Shown: positions 57,545-64,000 of the stretch, piece by piece
Layout of the letters: every line of letters starts with the position of its first letter
Position numbering within the stretch: position 1 is the first letter of the stretch
Assembly: GCA_963663945.1 (NCBI GenBank)
Contig: OY760687.1
Coordinates: 3,286,001 to 3,350,000 of the forward strand
Direction of reading: 5' to 3'
DNA: 64,000 nt
DNA from: Bin87 sp963663945
GTDB taxonomy: Bacteria; Chloroflexota; Dehalococcoidia; Lucifugimonadales; UBA3495
Translations under genes and position numbers: made by a program
The notes under the pieces: generated by a model
What the model was told of the DNA's origin: nothing
Databases searched by the model: none
The model's input: only the letters and a program-made list of their open reading frames with translations

Positions 57545-57831
57545 AGGCTGAGCTCGCTGCGGTTCGCGTAGGAGATGCTCGGAATGTGGTCTATGCTGGC
57601 CTGCTCGAAAAGAGAGTGCATTTCGTCGCTGAATTCCATCAGCTTTCGCGGGTCGAGTCTGGGATGATTATCTTCAAGTACCACTCGGACGTGCACGTAG
57701 TCCTCGTCATCCGGTCCGGGTCGGTTCTGCGCTGTCACGTCATAGATGACGAACTCGTTGGACAAGTACTTGGGGAGCTCGGTCCTGATGACGCTGGAGA
57801 TTTGTTCGAGTGCTTCAGGTTTGGCGGTCAT
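57541..57831 (-). CDS. small acidic partner of the HEPN-like protein
   Basis: A 96-residue acidic protein: FVIYDVTAQNRPGPDDEDYV, HVRVVLEDNHPRLDPRKLME and FSDEMHSLFEQASIDHIPSI. The strand-loop-strand layout is like small proteins found next to HEPN genes. No catalytic motif is seen. GAGG lies 8 bp before the ATG at 57831. The frame extends upstream to 57936 without support. An antitoxin role is inferred from order and coupling. Confidence 0.65.
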   Translation of the reverse strand: MTAKPEALEQISSVIRTELPKYLSNEFVIYDVTAQNRPGPDDEDYVHVRVVLEDNHPRLDPRKLMEFSDEMHSLFEQASIDHIPSISYANRSELSL

Positions 57832-58039
57832 ATTGCCCACCTCGCGGGATCGTGCTGTGGTTTGATGATATTTGGCCATGAGAAGATGGGGCAACCAGCA
57901 CGGCGTCGGAATGGAATTGCGGCGGTGGCAGGTCATTCACCGAGGTGATTTTGTCCAAACCCGGTTCCTGCGAAAGCAGTAACGGCGCGTTTGCCACAAG
58001 AGCCCCAGACTCTGAACAGTTACCCTCGCTTATTGCCGC

Positions 58040-58669
58040 TTACCGGTCCCACGCCCGCACCACGCCGGCAATGTGGGACGTGTCGTTGTAGAGGTGCATG
58101 ACGCAGTTGTCGGGGTAGGTGTAGATGACGGTAAGGGAGCAGTTGTGCATGGCGAACTTCCAGTTGGCCTCCAGGGGGAGATCCAGCAGGGAGACGATGC
58201 CGGCGCGGAGGCTGCCGCCGTGGCCGACGAGGAGCACGTTCTCGTCCAGGTGCGCTTGTTTCACCCGCTGCACGATGCGGGCCAGGCGGGCGCTGGTGTC
58301 CCGGATGGTTTCGCCGTTGGGCGGCGCGAAGTCCAGGTTGTTCTCCAGGGACGGCTCGTAGAGATCGGGGTAGGCCTCGCGGTACTCGGCCTCGGTGAGG
58401 CCCTCGAAGACGCCCTTGCTGTATTCCCGCAACTCCTCGGTGAAGGTGATCGGGATGTCACGCTCGCCCAGCGCGACGCGGGCAGTTTCGGCGGCGCGAG
58501 CCAGGTCAGACGAATAGGTGGCGTCGATTTGAACCGTGGCGAGGCGGCGCGACAGCATCTGCGCCTGCTCGCGCCCCCGGTCGGACAGGGGTACGTCGGT
58601 GTGGCCCTGGATGCGACCCTCGGCGTTCCATTCGGTCTCGCCGTGCCTGGTGATGTAGATGATGCCCAT
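58040..58669 (-). CDS. cobC: histidine phosphatase, probable alpha-ribazole phosphatase (CobC-like)
   Basis: A 209-residue protein of the phosphoglycerate mutase-like family. ITRHGETEWNAEGRIQGHTD contains the phospho-accepting RHG, YSSDLARAAETARV the second Arg, FEGLTEAEYREAYPD the Glu and LLVGHGGSLRAGIVSLLDLP the second catalytic His. In a cobalamin cluster this protein usually removes the phosphate of alpha-ribazole phosphate. The name rests on context; a general phosphatase cannot be excluded. It starts 9 bp after cobD. Confidence 0.85.
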   Translation of the reverse strand: MGIIYITRHGETEWNAEGRIQGHTDVPLSDRGREQAQMLSRRLATVQIDATYSSDLARAAETARVALGERDIPITFTEELREYSKGVFEGLTEAEYREAYPDLYEPSLENNLDFAPPNGETIRDTSARLARIVQRVKQAHLDENVLLVGHGGSLRAGIVSLLDLPLEANWKFAMHNCSLTVIYTYPDNCVMHLYNDTSHIAGVVRAWDR

Positions 58670-58678
58670 GTTGCTCCC

Positions 58679-59818
58679 TTATGGCCGGGGGGTCTGGTTC
58701 CAAATTTCGCCGATCGCGTCGGCCAGCTTCGCGCAATCTTCCGCCGGACGCAGGCCGATGCGGATGCAATCGGGCAGGCCGAAGGACGTGCAATCCCGCA
58801 CGAACAGCCCGCGCCGGGCCAGGCCATCCCGCAGCCGGCCGGCGTCGCCCACCTGCGCCAGAACGAAGTTGGCCGCCGTGGGATAGCAGCGGATGCCCAG
58901 ATCGGACAGGCGCTCCACCACGCAGTTGCGGGATGCGACCACCGCCGCTCTCGCTTGTTCCAGGTACGCCGTGTCCGCGATGGCGATCAGGCCCGCCGCC
59001 TGGGCCAGGCCGTTGACGCTCCAGTCGGGCTGCAGGGCGGCCAGGCGGGCGATTACCGGCTCACTGGCCACCGCGTAGCCGAGGCGCAGTGCGGTCAGGG
59101 CGTAGTCCTTGGTCATGGAACGCAGCGCGATGATGGATCCGTGACCTGCGGCCAGCGCGACCACGTCGGCATCGGCGCGGCGCTCGGACAGGTTGATGTA
59201 GGCCTCGTCGACCACCAGCAGGCCGCCAACGCTGGCGACGGCGTCAGCGATATCGGACAGCTGTTCGCGAACCATCAGCACGCCGGTGGGGTTGTTGGGG
59301 TTGCAGACGAAGGTCAGAGCGGGACGCTCGGCGGCGATGGCGTCGTGAACGGCCGCCGTGTCCCAGGCGAAGCCCTCGCTGCACCGGGTTGCGGTGAGGG
59401 TCGCCACCCTGCCGCCGGAGATGCGGACGGCGCCGTCGTACTCGCCGTAGGTGGGCGTCAGGAGCAAGGCGCTCTGAGCGCAGCCGGCGGGCGGCGAGCC
59501 GATCCAGGCGCGGGTCAGCAGGTGAATGATCTCGGTGGACCCGTTGCCGACGATGACGTTCTCGATGGACACGCCGTCGCCGACATGGTGCGCGGCGATG
59601 GCCTCGGTCAGGGCCAGGCAGTGGGGGTCGGGATAGGCGGTGAGGTCAACGGCGGCGATGGCCGCGGCGACGCCTTCCGGCGGGCCCAGCGGACTCACGC
59701 TGGCGGAGAAGTCGAGGCAGTCCTCCAGGCGCAGGCCCAGCTCCCGCAGCTCGGCCTCCTTGATGCCGCCGTGGACGGGGCGGGCGGGCGGGTTGGAGTA
59801 TGAGGCTTCCTCTGCCAT
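58679..59818 (-). CDS. cobD: threonine-phosphate decarboxylase (CobD-like, PLP)
   Basis: A 379-residue PLP enzyme of aminotransferase fold type I. PVHGGIKEAELRELGLRLED and CLDFSASVSPLGPPEGVAAA are typical of CobD (HGG...DFS-N-PLG). FVCNPNNPTGVLM, VVDEAYINL and the Schiff-base Lys in RSMTKDYALTALRLGYAVAS are complete. In cobalamin synthesis it gives (R)-1-amino-2-propanol phosphate. Histidinol-phosphate aminotransferase is the close relative; the cluster favours CobD. A Uma2 gene separates it from cbiB. Confidence 0.85.
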   Translation of the reverse strand: MAEEASYSNPPARPVHGGIKEAELRELGLRLEDCLDFSASVSPLGPPEGVAAAIAAVDLTAYPDPHCLALTEAIAAHHVGDGVSIENVIVGNGSTEIIHLLTRAWIGSPPAGCAQSALLLTPTYGEYDGAVRISGGRVATLTATRCSEGFAWDTAAVHDAIAAERPALTFVCNPNNPTGVLMVREQLSDIADAVASVGGLLVVDEAYINLSERRADADVVALAAGHGSIIALRSMTKDYALTALRLGYAVASEPVIARLAALQPDWSVNGLAQAAGLIAIADTAYLEQARAAVVASRNCVVERLSDLGIRCYPTAANFVLAQVGDAGRLRDGLARRGLFVRDCTSFGLPDCIRIGLRPAEDCAKLADAIGEIWNQTPRP

Positions 59819-59828
59819 CCTTGCGAGC

Positions 59829-60413
59829 CTAACCGTTATCGCGGAGCTGCGCGAGGATCTGGTGCCCGAAAAGACGTTCCAAAGACAATTCGAAGCCCGG
59901 TATCGTGAGCGTTGTCAGAGTCTCAGTGCGGCGCACGGTTCGATCCACGTACTGGCCTTCAGACAATTCCAAAACCAGAATGATCTCGTTGTCCGGGTCA
60001 ACTATCCAGTACTCGGGAACTCCTGCGGCAGCGTATCTGTCTCGCTTCCTCACCAGATCCCGGTCACGGTCCTGAGACAGGACTTCAACCAACAAATCGG
60101 GGGTGCCTTCCATGAAACTGCCGCGCATCAGGTGGAAATGCTCGCGACGCGTATAGACGATGTCGGGCGTAGGCGCGAAGGATTCCGAAAACGCCACGCC
60201 GATATTGCGGATTCCGAGTCCCAGAGACGGGTCGGTTGCAGTGGTGAACTCATTGATCCGAGTTAGCAATTCGCCCAAGACCATTTGGTGTACTAAGGTA
60301 GCGAGGGGTTGCTTCTCCAGCACCCCGTCAATCAGGTCCCAAACACCGTCATTTTCCTGAGTGAGGCGGTACTCGGAGAGCGTCATTCGATCTCCGTGGC
60401 GCATGACGATCAT
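59829..60413 (-). CDS. Uma2-family (DUF820) endonuclease-fold protein
   Basis: A 194-residue protein with the PD-(D/E)XK pattern: PTPDIVYTRREHFHLMRGSF, GTPDLLVEVLSQDRDRDLVR and KRDRYAAAGVPEYWIVDPDN. It is shorter than the member at 42.6 kb and has no coiled-coil. It lies inside the cobalamin cluster between cbiB and cobD, on the same strand (10 bp before cobD), although nothing suggests a role in cobalamin metabolism. Confidence 0.88.
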   Translation of the reverse strand: MIVMRHGDRMTLSEYRLTQENDGVWDLIDGVLEKQPLATLVHQMVLGELLTRINEFTTATDPSLGLGIRNIGVAFSESFAPTPDIVYTRREHFHLMRGSFMEGTPDLLVEVLSQDRDRDLVRKRDRYAAAGVPEYWIVDPDNEIILVLELSEGQYVDRTVRRTETLTTLTIPGFELSLERLFGHQILAQLRDNG

Positions 60414-60459
60414 CGGTGACCCCCTGTGGCCGTCCTGGATGGCCTGCCCGCATTTTACA

Positions 60460-61440
60460 CTACGGCCAGTACGCCCACCGCAGCCAGACGATGCCGATGG
60501 CGACGGCGGCGGCCAGCGCAGTGGTGACGTAGAGGGCGCGGGTGGCGCGTCCGATGTGCTGCGCCTCGGGCTCCGGCGCGGGGTCGCCGAGGCGGTAGTG
60601 GCCGACCTTTTCCAGCGTCACGCCCAGGCCGCCGGCCATGGCCGCCATGGTCCAGCCGGCGTTGGGCGACTCGGTGCGGCCACGGTGCGCGAACATGATG
60701 CGCCACGCCCGGCCGCCGGCCATGCCGGGCAGAGCGGCGGTGGATAGCCACAGCAGCAGCGCCGCGACCCGCGCGGGGACCAGGTTCACCAGGTCGTCCA
60801 GCCGCGCCGACGCCTTGCCCAGGTACTCGTAGCGGCCGTGGTAGCCGACCATGCTGTCCAGGGTGTTGATCGCCCGGTAGGCCACCGCGCCGGGCAGGCC
60901 GAACAGGGCGAAGGCCAGCAGCGGGCCCACGATGCTGTCGGTGATGTTCTCGGCGACGGACTCGATGGCGCCGGCGGACATCTGCCCTGCGGTCAACTGC
61001 GAGGTATCGCGGCTGACCAGGGACGACATCTGCCGCCGCGCCTCCGCGATGTCCCCGGCGGTCAGTATCGAGCCGATGCCGGCAGCGACGCGGTGCAGCA
61101 TCCGCACCGAGAAGGTGGTCTTGAGCAGGACGGCGACCACGATGATATAGGCCAGCGGGTGGAGTTGGAGCAACCCGAAGCCGACCGCCCATGCCGCCGC
61201 GCCCCAGGCTGCCGGGATCAGCAGGGCCATGCCGGCGCCGAAGGCCAGTTGCAGCGACGTCGCGGTCGTCGCGCCGGGCGCGATCCGCTCCGCCAGGGCG
61301 ACGGTGTTGCCGATCCACACCGTGGGATGCAGGCGGTTGGGAGGCTCACCCAGCGCCATGTCCAGGAGCAGGGCCAGCAGGAGCGTTAGCACGTCCAGAG
61401 GGATGGGGAGGCTGTTCAGCGCGGCGGCTATCGGATCCAT
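60460..61440 (-). CDS. cbiB: adenosylcobinamide-phosphate synthase (CbiB)
   Basis: A 326-residue membrane protein. LALLLDMALGEPPNRLHPTV and WIGNTVALAER near the start, SRDTSQLTAGQMSAGAIESV with AENITDSIVGPLLAFALFGL and YRAINTLDSMVGYHGRYEYL are CbiB hallmarks. It links adenosylcobyric acid to aminopropanol (phosphate). The frame stays open upstream to 61575 but the conserved start is the ATG at 61440, six bases after the cobS stop. In some nomenclatures this gene is called cobD; here cobD is used for the decarboxylase. Confidence 0.94.
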   Translation of the reverse strand: MDPIAAALNSLPIPLDVLTLLLALLLDMALGEPPNRLHPTVWIGNTVALAERIAPGATTATSLQLAFGAGMALLIPAAWGAAAWAVGFGLLQLHPLAYIIVVAVLLKTTFSVRMLHRVAAGIGSILTAGDIAEARRQMSSLVSRDTSQLTAGQMSAGAIESVAENITDSIVGPLLAFALFGLPGAVAYRAINTLDSMVGYHGRYEYLGKASARLDDLVNLVPARVAALLLWLSTAALPGMAGGRAWRIMFAHRGRTESPNAGWTMAAMAGGLGVTLEKVGHYRLGDPAPEPEAQHIGRATRALYVTTALAAAVAIGIVWLRWAYWP

Positions 61441-61445
61441 AGAGT

Positions 61446-62330
61446 TCAGTTGGTCAGACCGGTTCCGCTGTACGAGAACCAGCCACGCTGCAATGGCAGC
61501 CAATTGAGGTAGCGGAAGAAGACGCCGGACCCGTAACCGGTATCGACGTAGGACGGTACGGCGAAATGGAGCCATACCGCGAAGCAGGACAACGAGAAGG
61601 CTTCGATGATCTCATTGGTGGCGCCGTAGCAATCGCCGGTGAGACCGCCTCCCAGGCGGCGAGCGGTCCAGAGGCCCAATGCCAGGGCCAGCAGCGACGA
61701 CATTGCCAGCACCGATACGCCCACCACGCCCAGCGACAGCCAGCACACGACGACCGTGGTCAGCAGGGCCAGCGTGGTCGCCAGCCAGGGGCGATCGCCG
61801 GCGAAAAACGCGCTCCCAATCCCCTGCTGGCGTCCGTAGGGAAAGGCCGTCAGCAGCAGCGTCATGGACCACCGCGATATCACCGGGAAGACCAGCAGGG
61901 AGACGATAAAAGCATCCGACAGAGCGAGGGTGTACAGACTGGCAAACTTCACCAGCAGCACGCAGAAACACCCGGCCACGGCGAAGGAGCCCACGCGGGA
62001 ATCCCGCATGATCTCCAGTCGGCGTTCCACGGTACGTCCGCCCCACATGGCGTCGCAGAAGTCCATCAGGCCGTCCAGGTGCAGGAACCGGTTGACCAGC
62101 GCCGGGACAACCATCAGCAGCGCGATGGCCAGCAGAGTGCGGGCCAGGATCGGGGATACCAGGATGAACAGCCCGACCAGCCCGACCAGCATCAGCCCGT
62201 ATAGCAGGCCGACGCAGGGGTACCAGCCCCGGGAGCGGGAGATTTCGGCGTCGGTGGGCTTAGCCACCCCGACCGGCAGCAGCGTCAGGAAGGACAGCGC
62301 CACCAGGGATGGGGCGAACAAATAGCGCAT
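61446..62330 (-). CDS. cobS: adenosylcobinamide-GDP ribazoletransferase (cobalamin synthase)
   Basis: A 294-residue integral membrane enzyme that joins adenosylcobinamide-GDP and alpha-ribazole. LVALSFLTLLPVGVAKPT, VNRFLHLDGLMDFCDAMWGG, IMRDSRVGSFAVAG and GGGLTGDCYGATNEIIEAF are the conserved loops. About seven hydrophobic segments are visible. It starts after a 106 bp gap following cobT. Confidence 0.93.
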   Translation of the reverse strand: MRYLFAPSLVALSFLTLLPVGVAKPTDAEISRSRGWYPCVGLLYGLMLVGLVGLFILVSPILARTLLAIALLMVVPALVNRFLHLDGLMDFCDAMWGGRTVERRLEIMRDSRVGSFAVAGCFCVLLVKFASLYTLALSDAFIVSLLVFPVISRWSMTLLLTAFPYGRQQGIGSAFFAGDRPWLATTLALLTTVVVCWLSLGVVGVSVLAMSSLLALALGLWTARRLGGGLTGDCYGATNEIIEAFSLSCFAVWLHFAVPSYVDTGYGSGVFFRYLNWLPLQRGWFSYSGTGLTN

Positions 62331-62436
62331 GTTTTACCGCGATGCGCAGAATGATCGGAAACACATCCTGTTTATCCGGCTCATCATGTATATCCCGGTG
62401 AATCGAGGCTCTTGACGGGGCTGGCGTTTCGGTTCG

Positions 62437-63507
62437 CTAACCGTCCTCGCGGTCGGAGACGCCAGCCTCGGCGAAGGTTGCCATTTCCGCCAGGGTTTTG
62501 GCTGCGGCCTCAATGATGGGCATGGCCAGGGCCGCACCGGTGCCCTCGCCCAGGCGCATGTCCATGTCGAGCAGAGGCGACAATCCCATGGCCTGCAGGC
62601 CGACGTTGTGGCCCGGCTCCACGGAGCGGTGCGCGGCGATGTAGCGTTGGGCGATGTTCGGGCAGAGTCGCCAGGCGATGAGGGCCGCCGCGCCGCTGAT
62701 GAACCCATCGACGACGACCGCGCAGTTGCGTGCGGCCGCGCCCAGCATGACGCCGGCCAGCACGCCGATCTCGAACCCGCCAACCTTGGTCAGCACGTCC
62801 AGGCCGTCGCCGCCGTCGGGCTGGTTGGTTTCCAGGGCGCGGCGGATGGTGGCGATCTTGCCTTCCAGAGCGGCGTCATCTACACCGGTTCCCCTGCCGG
62901 TGACTGTTGCCACGTCGGCGCCGGTGACGGCGGCGGTGATGGCGGCCGACGGCGTGGTGTTGCCGATGCCCATGTCGCCCCCGGCGATGAGGTTGGCCCC
63001 CGCGTCGGCCTGCTCGTTGGCGGCGTTGATGCCGATCTCCAGGCAGCGGACGGCATCCTCCCGGCTCATGGCGGGGCCGCGGGCGATGTTGCCGGCGCCG
63101 TAGCCGACCTTGGAGATGGTGAGGCCGGGCTGCGGGTCAAGGTCCACGGCGACGCCGGCGTCGATGACGGAGATGTTTGCGCCGGCGTGGCGGGCCAGCG
63201 CGTTGATGGCCGCGCCGCCGGCCACGAAGTTGAACACCATCTGTGGCGTGACCTCGGCGGGGTAGGCCGATACGCCCTCGCTGGCGACCCCATGGTCGCC
63301 GGCCACCACGATGACCGCCTTGCCGGTGATCTCCGGTATCGGCTGGCCGAGTATGCCCGCCAGTTGAATGGACAGGGTCTCCAGCCGGCCCAAGCTGCCG
63401 GGCGGCTTGGTGAGCACGCCCTGTCGGGCCTCGGCGGCAGCCACGGCGGCGGCGTCCAGCGGCCCGATGGCGGCGATGGTCTGGTCAACCAATGGTGAGA
63501 TGCTCAT
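62437..63507 (-). CDS. cobT: nicotinate-nucleotide-dimethylbenzimidazole phosphoribosyltransferase
   Basis: A 356-residue enzyme making alpha-ribazole phosphate. LTKPPGSLGRLETLSIQLAG, VVAGDHGVASEGVSAYPAEV, GGDMGIGNTTPSAAITAAV, VVDGFISGAAALIAWRLCP and DMRLGEGTGAALAMPIIEAA (catalytic Glu in LGEGTGAA) are typical. It provides the lower ligand. It lies between partial cobO and cobS on the same strand, with a family-2 repeat just before its start. Confidence 0.95.
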   Translation of the reverse strand: MSISPLVDQTIAAIGPLDAAAVAAAEARQGVLTKPPGSLGRLETLSIQLAGILGQPIPEITGKAVIVVAGDHGVASEGVSAYPAEVTPQMVFNFVAGGAAINALARHAGANISVIDAGVAVDLDPQPGLTISKVGYGAGNIARGPAMSREDAVRCLEIGINAANEQADAGANLIAGGDMGIGNTTPSAAITAAVTGADVATVTGRGTGVDDAALEGKIATIRRALETNQPDGGDGLDVLTKVGGFEIGVLAGVMLGAAARNCAVVVDGFISGAAALIAWRLCPNIAQRYIAAHRSVEPGHNVGLQAMGLSPLLDMDMRLGEGTGAALAMPIIEAAAKTLAEMATFAEAGVSDREDG

Positions 63508-63524
63508 GAATATTCCCGGCTCCT

Positions 63525-63615
63525 GTCATTGCGAGCGCAGCGTGGCAATCTCGTCAGGGCAACAGCCATCGCCACGGGAACGGGATCGCCACGTCGCTGC
63601 GCTCCTCGCGATGAC
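63525..63615. repeat. family-2 palindromic repeat between cobO and cobT
   Basis: The left arm GTCATTGCGAGCGCAGCGTG (with GCAATCTCGT) and right arm GATCGCCACGTCGCTGCGCT (with CCTCGCGATGAC) pair over most of their length. It is the best-preserved member of family 2 and stands in the gap between cobO and cobT. Confidence 0.85.
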
Positions 63616-63643
63616 GATCACCCATACGGCGGCTGCGCCCAGC

Positions 63644-64000
63644 TCAGAACTCGATGCCCGGTTGGGCCTTGATGCCGGCGTCGTAGGGGTGCTTGACGAC
63701 GTTCATTTCGGTGACCAGGTCGGCGTATTCGACCAGGGCTTCGGGCGCGTGGCGGCCGGTGATGATGACGTGCTGCATCTCGGGACGGGCCTTGAGGGCG
63801 TCGACAACGTCCTCAACCGGCAGCCAGCCGTAGTGCATGGGGTAGGTGAACTCGTCGAGAATCACCAGGTCGAACTCGCCGGCGGCGATGACCTCCTTGG
63901 CGTCCTCCCACAGCGCCCGGGCCAGATCTGCGCTGGCGTCCAGGTCCTGGGAACGCCAGGTGAAGCCGTCGCCCATGGCGCGCACGGTGACGCCCATCTT
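63644..64000 (-). CDS. cobO: cob(I)alamin adenosyltransferase, CobO type (N-terminus outside window)
   Basis: The last ~118 residues of a CobO/BtuR ATP:corrinoid adenosyltransferase. MGDGFTWRSQDLDASADLAR, FDLVILDEFTYPMHYGWLP, HVIITGRHAPEALVEYADLV and TEMNVVKHPYDAGIKAQPGI are diagnostic of the C-terminal half. The P-loop would lie beyond the right edge. The open frame continues to the edge without a stop. It would be the first visible gene of the cobalamin cluster. Confidence 0.92.
   Translation of the reverse strand, partial: KMGVTVRAMGDGFTWRSQDLDASADLARALWEDAKEVIAAGEFDLVILDEFTYPMHYGWLPVEDVVDALKARPEMQHVIITGRHAPEALVEYADLVTEMNVVKHPYDAGIKAQPGIEF

Noticed and set aside
63508..63643. Cobalamin riboswitch between cobO and cobT
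   Set aside because: The gap contains a dispersed family-2 repeat; the B12-box and the expected pseudoknot partners are not seen. A riboswitch may lie upstream of cobO outside the window.
1..64000. tRNA, rRNA or transposase genes
   Set aside because: None was found by eye. Short RNA genes could be missed without a covariance search (tRNAscan/Rfam), which would settle this.

Overview
This is a 64 kb piece of a high-GC bacterial chromosome. No rRNA, tRNA, plasmid or phage genes were recognised. The gene set fits a Chloroflexota lineage, possibly SAR202/Dehalococcoidia-like: luciferase-like (LLM) flavin oxidoreductases, paired acyl-CoA dehydrogenases, VOC proteins, a GMC oxidoreductase, a lipoprotein-type copper nitrite reductase, and many short palindromic repeats and toxin-antitoxin modules. 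The phylum is an inference from gene content; no marker gene in the window proves it.

Layout. 1-5.4 kb: a partial HTH-DUF433 protein (minus strand), then GMC oxidoreductase, VOC protein and amidohydrolase. 5.9-17.2 kb: one nitrogen-assimilation block, urtABCDE (urea ABC transporter), glnA, then ureABC-ureF-ureG-ureD. Urea is imported, hydrolysed to ammonia, and the ammonia is fixed as glutamine. 17.4-24.4 kb: LLM oxidoreductase, STAS-domain protein, aldo/keto reductase, a membrane protein coupled to a nuclease-like protein, GlcG-type protein, epoxide-hydrolase-like enzyme and a HEPN/MNT-like pair. 24.5-29.5 kb (minus strand): LLM oxidoreductase, YHS protein and two acyl-CoA dehydrogenases separated by PaREP1-like genes. 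29.6-34.4 kb (minus strand): a 1,125-residue restriction-modification enzyme and a PIN toxin flanked by two paralogous small proteins. 34.5-40.7 kb: a MoxR / DUF58 / transglutaminase-like locus interrupted by two tandem hicBA cassettes.

40.7-54.2 kb: ogt, VapBC (Phd type), Uma2, DUF1330, aldehyde dehydrogenase, secreted serine protease, Fic protein with an unusual upstream repeat array, DUF2203 / trmI, a histone-deacetylase-family protein, a repeat lipoprotein, VOC, VapBC (AbrB type) and nirK. 54.8-57.8 kb: class III aminotransferase, a repeat-containing membrane protein and a HEPN-like pair. 58.0-64.0 kb (minus strand): a late cobalamin assembly cluster in transcription order cobO (partial), cobT, cobS, cbiB, a Uma2 gene, cobD-like, cobC-like.

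Two general patterns stand out. First, about a dozen toxin-antitoxin or HEPN/PIN/Fic-like modules sit between, and sometimes inside, metabolic operons. Second, several families of palindromic repeats fill intergenic space. One ~110 bp family sits just downstream of six plus-strand genes, including between urtA and urtB, and a different palindromic repeat is inserted in frame inside the restriction-modification gene. The best candidates for undescribed biology are the PIN gene flanked by paralogues (33.2-34.4 kb), the membrane protein / nuclease-like pair (21.2-22.1 kb), the GCAAGG-repeat control region of the Fic gene (47.6-47.8 kb) and the transglutaminase-like protein whose catalytic cysteine is replaced by serine.
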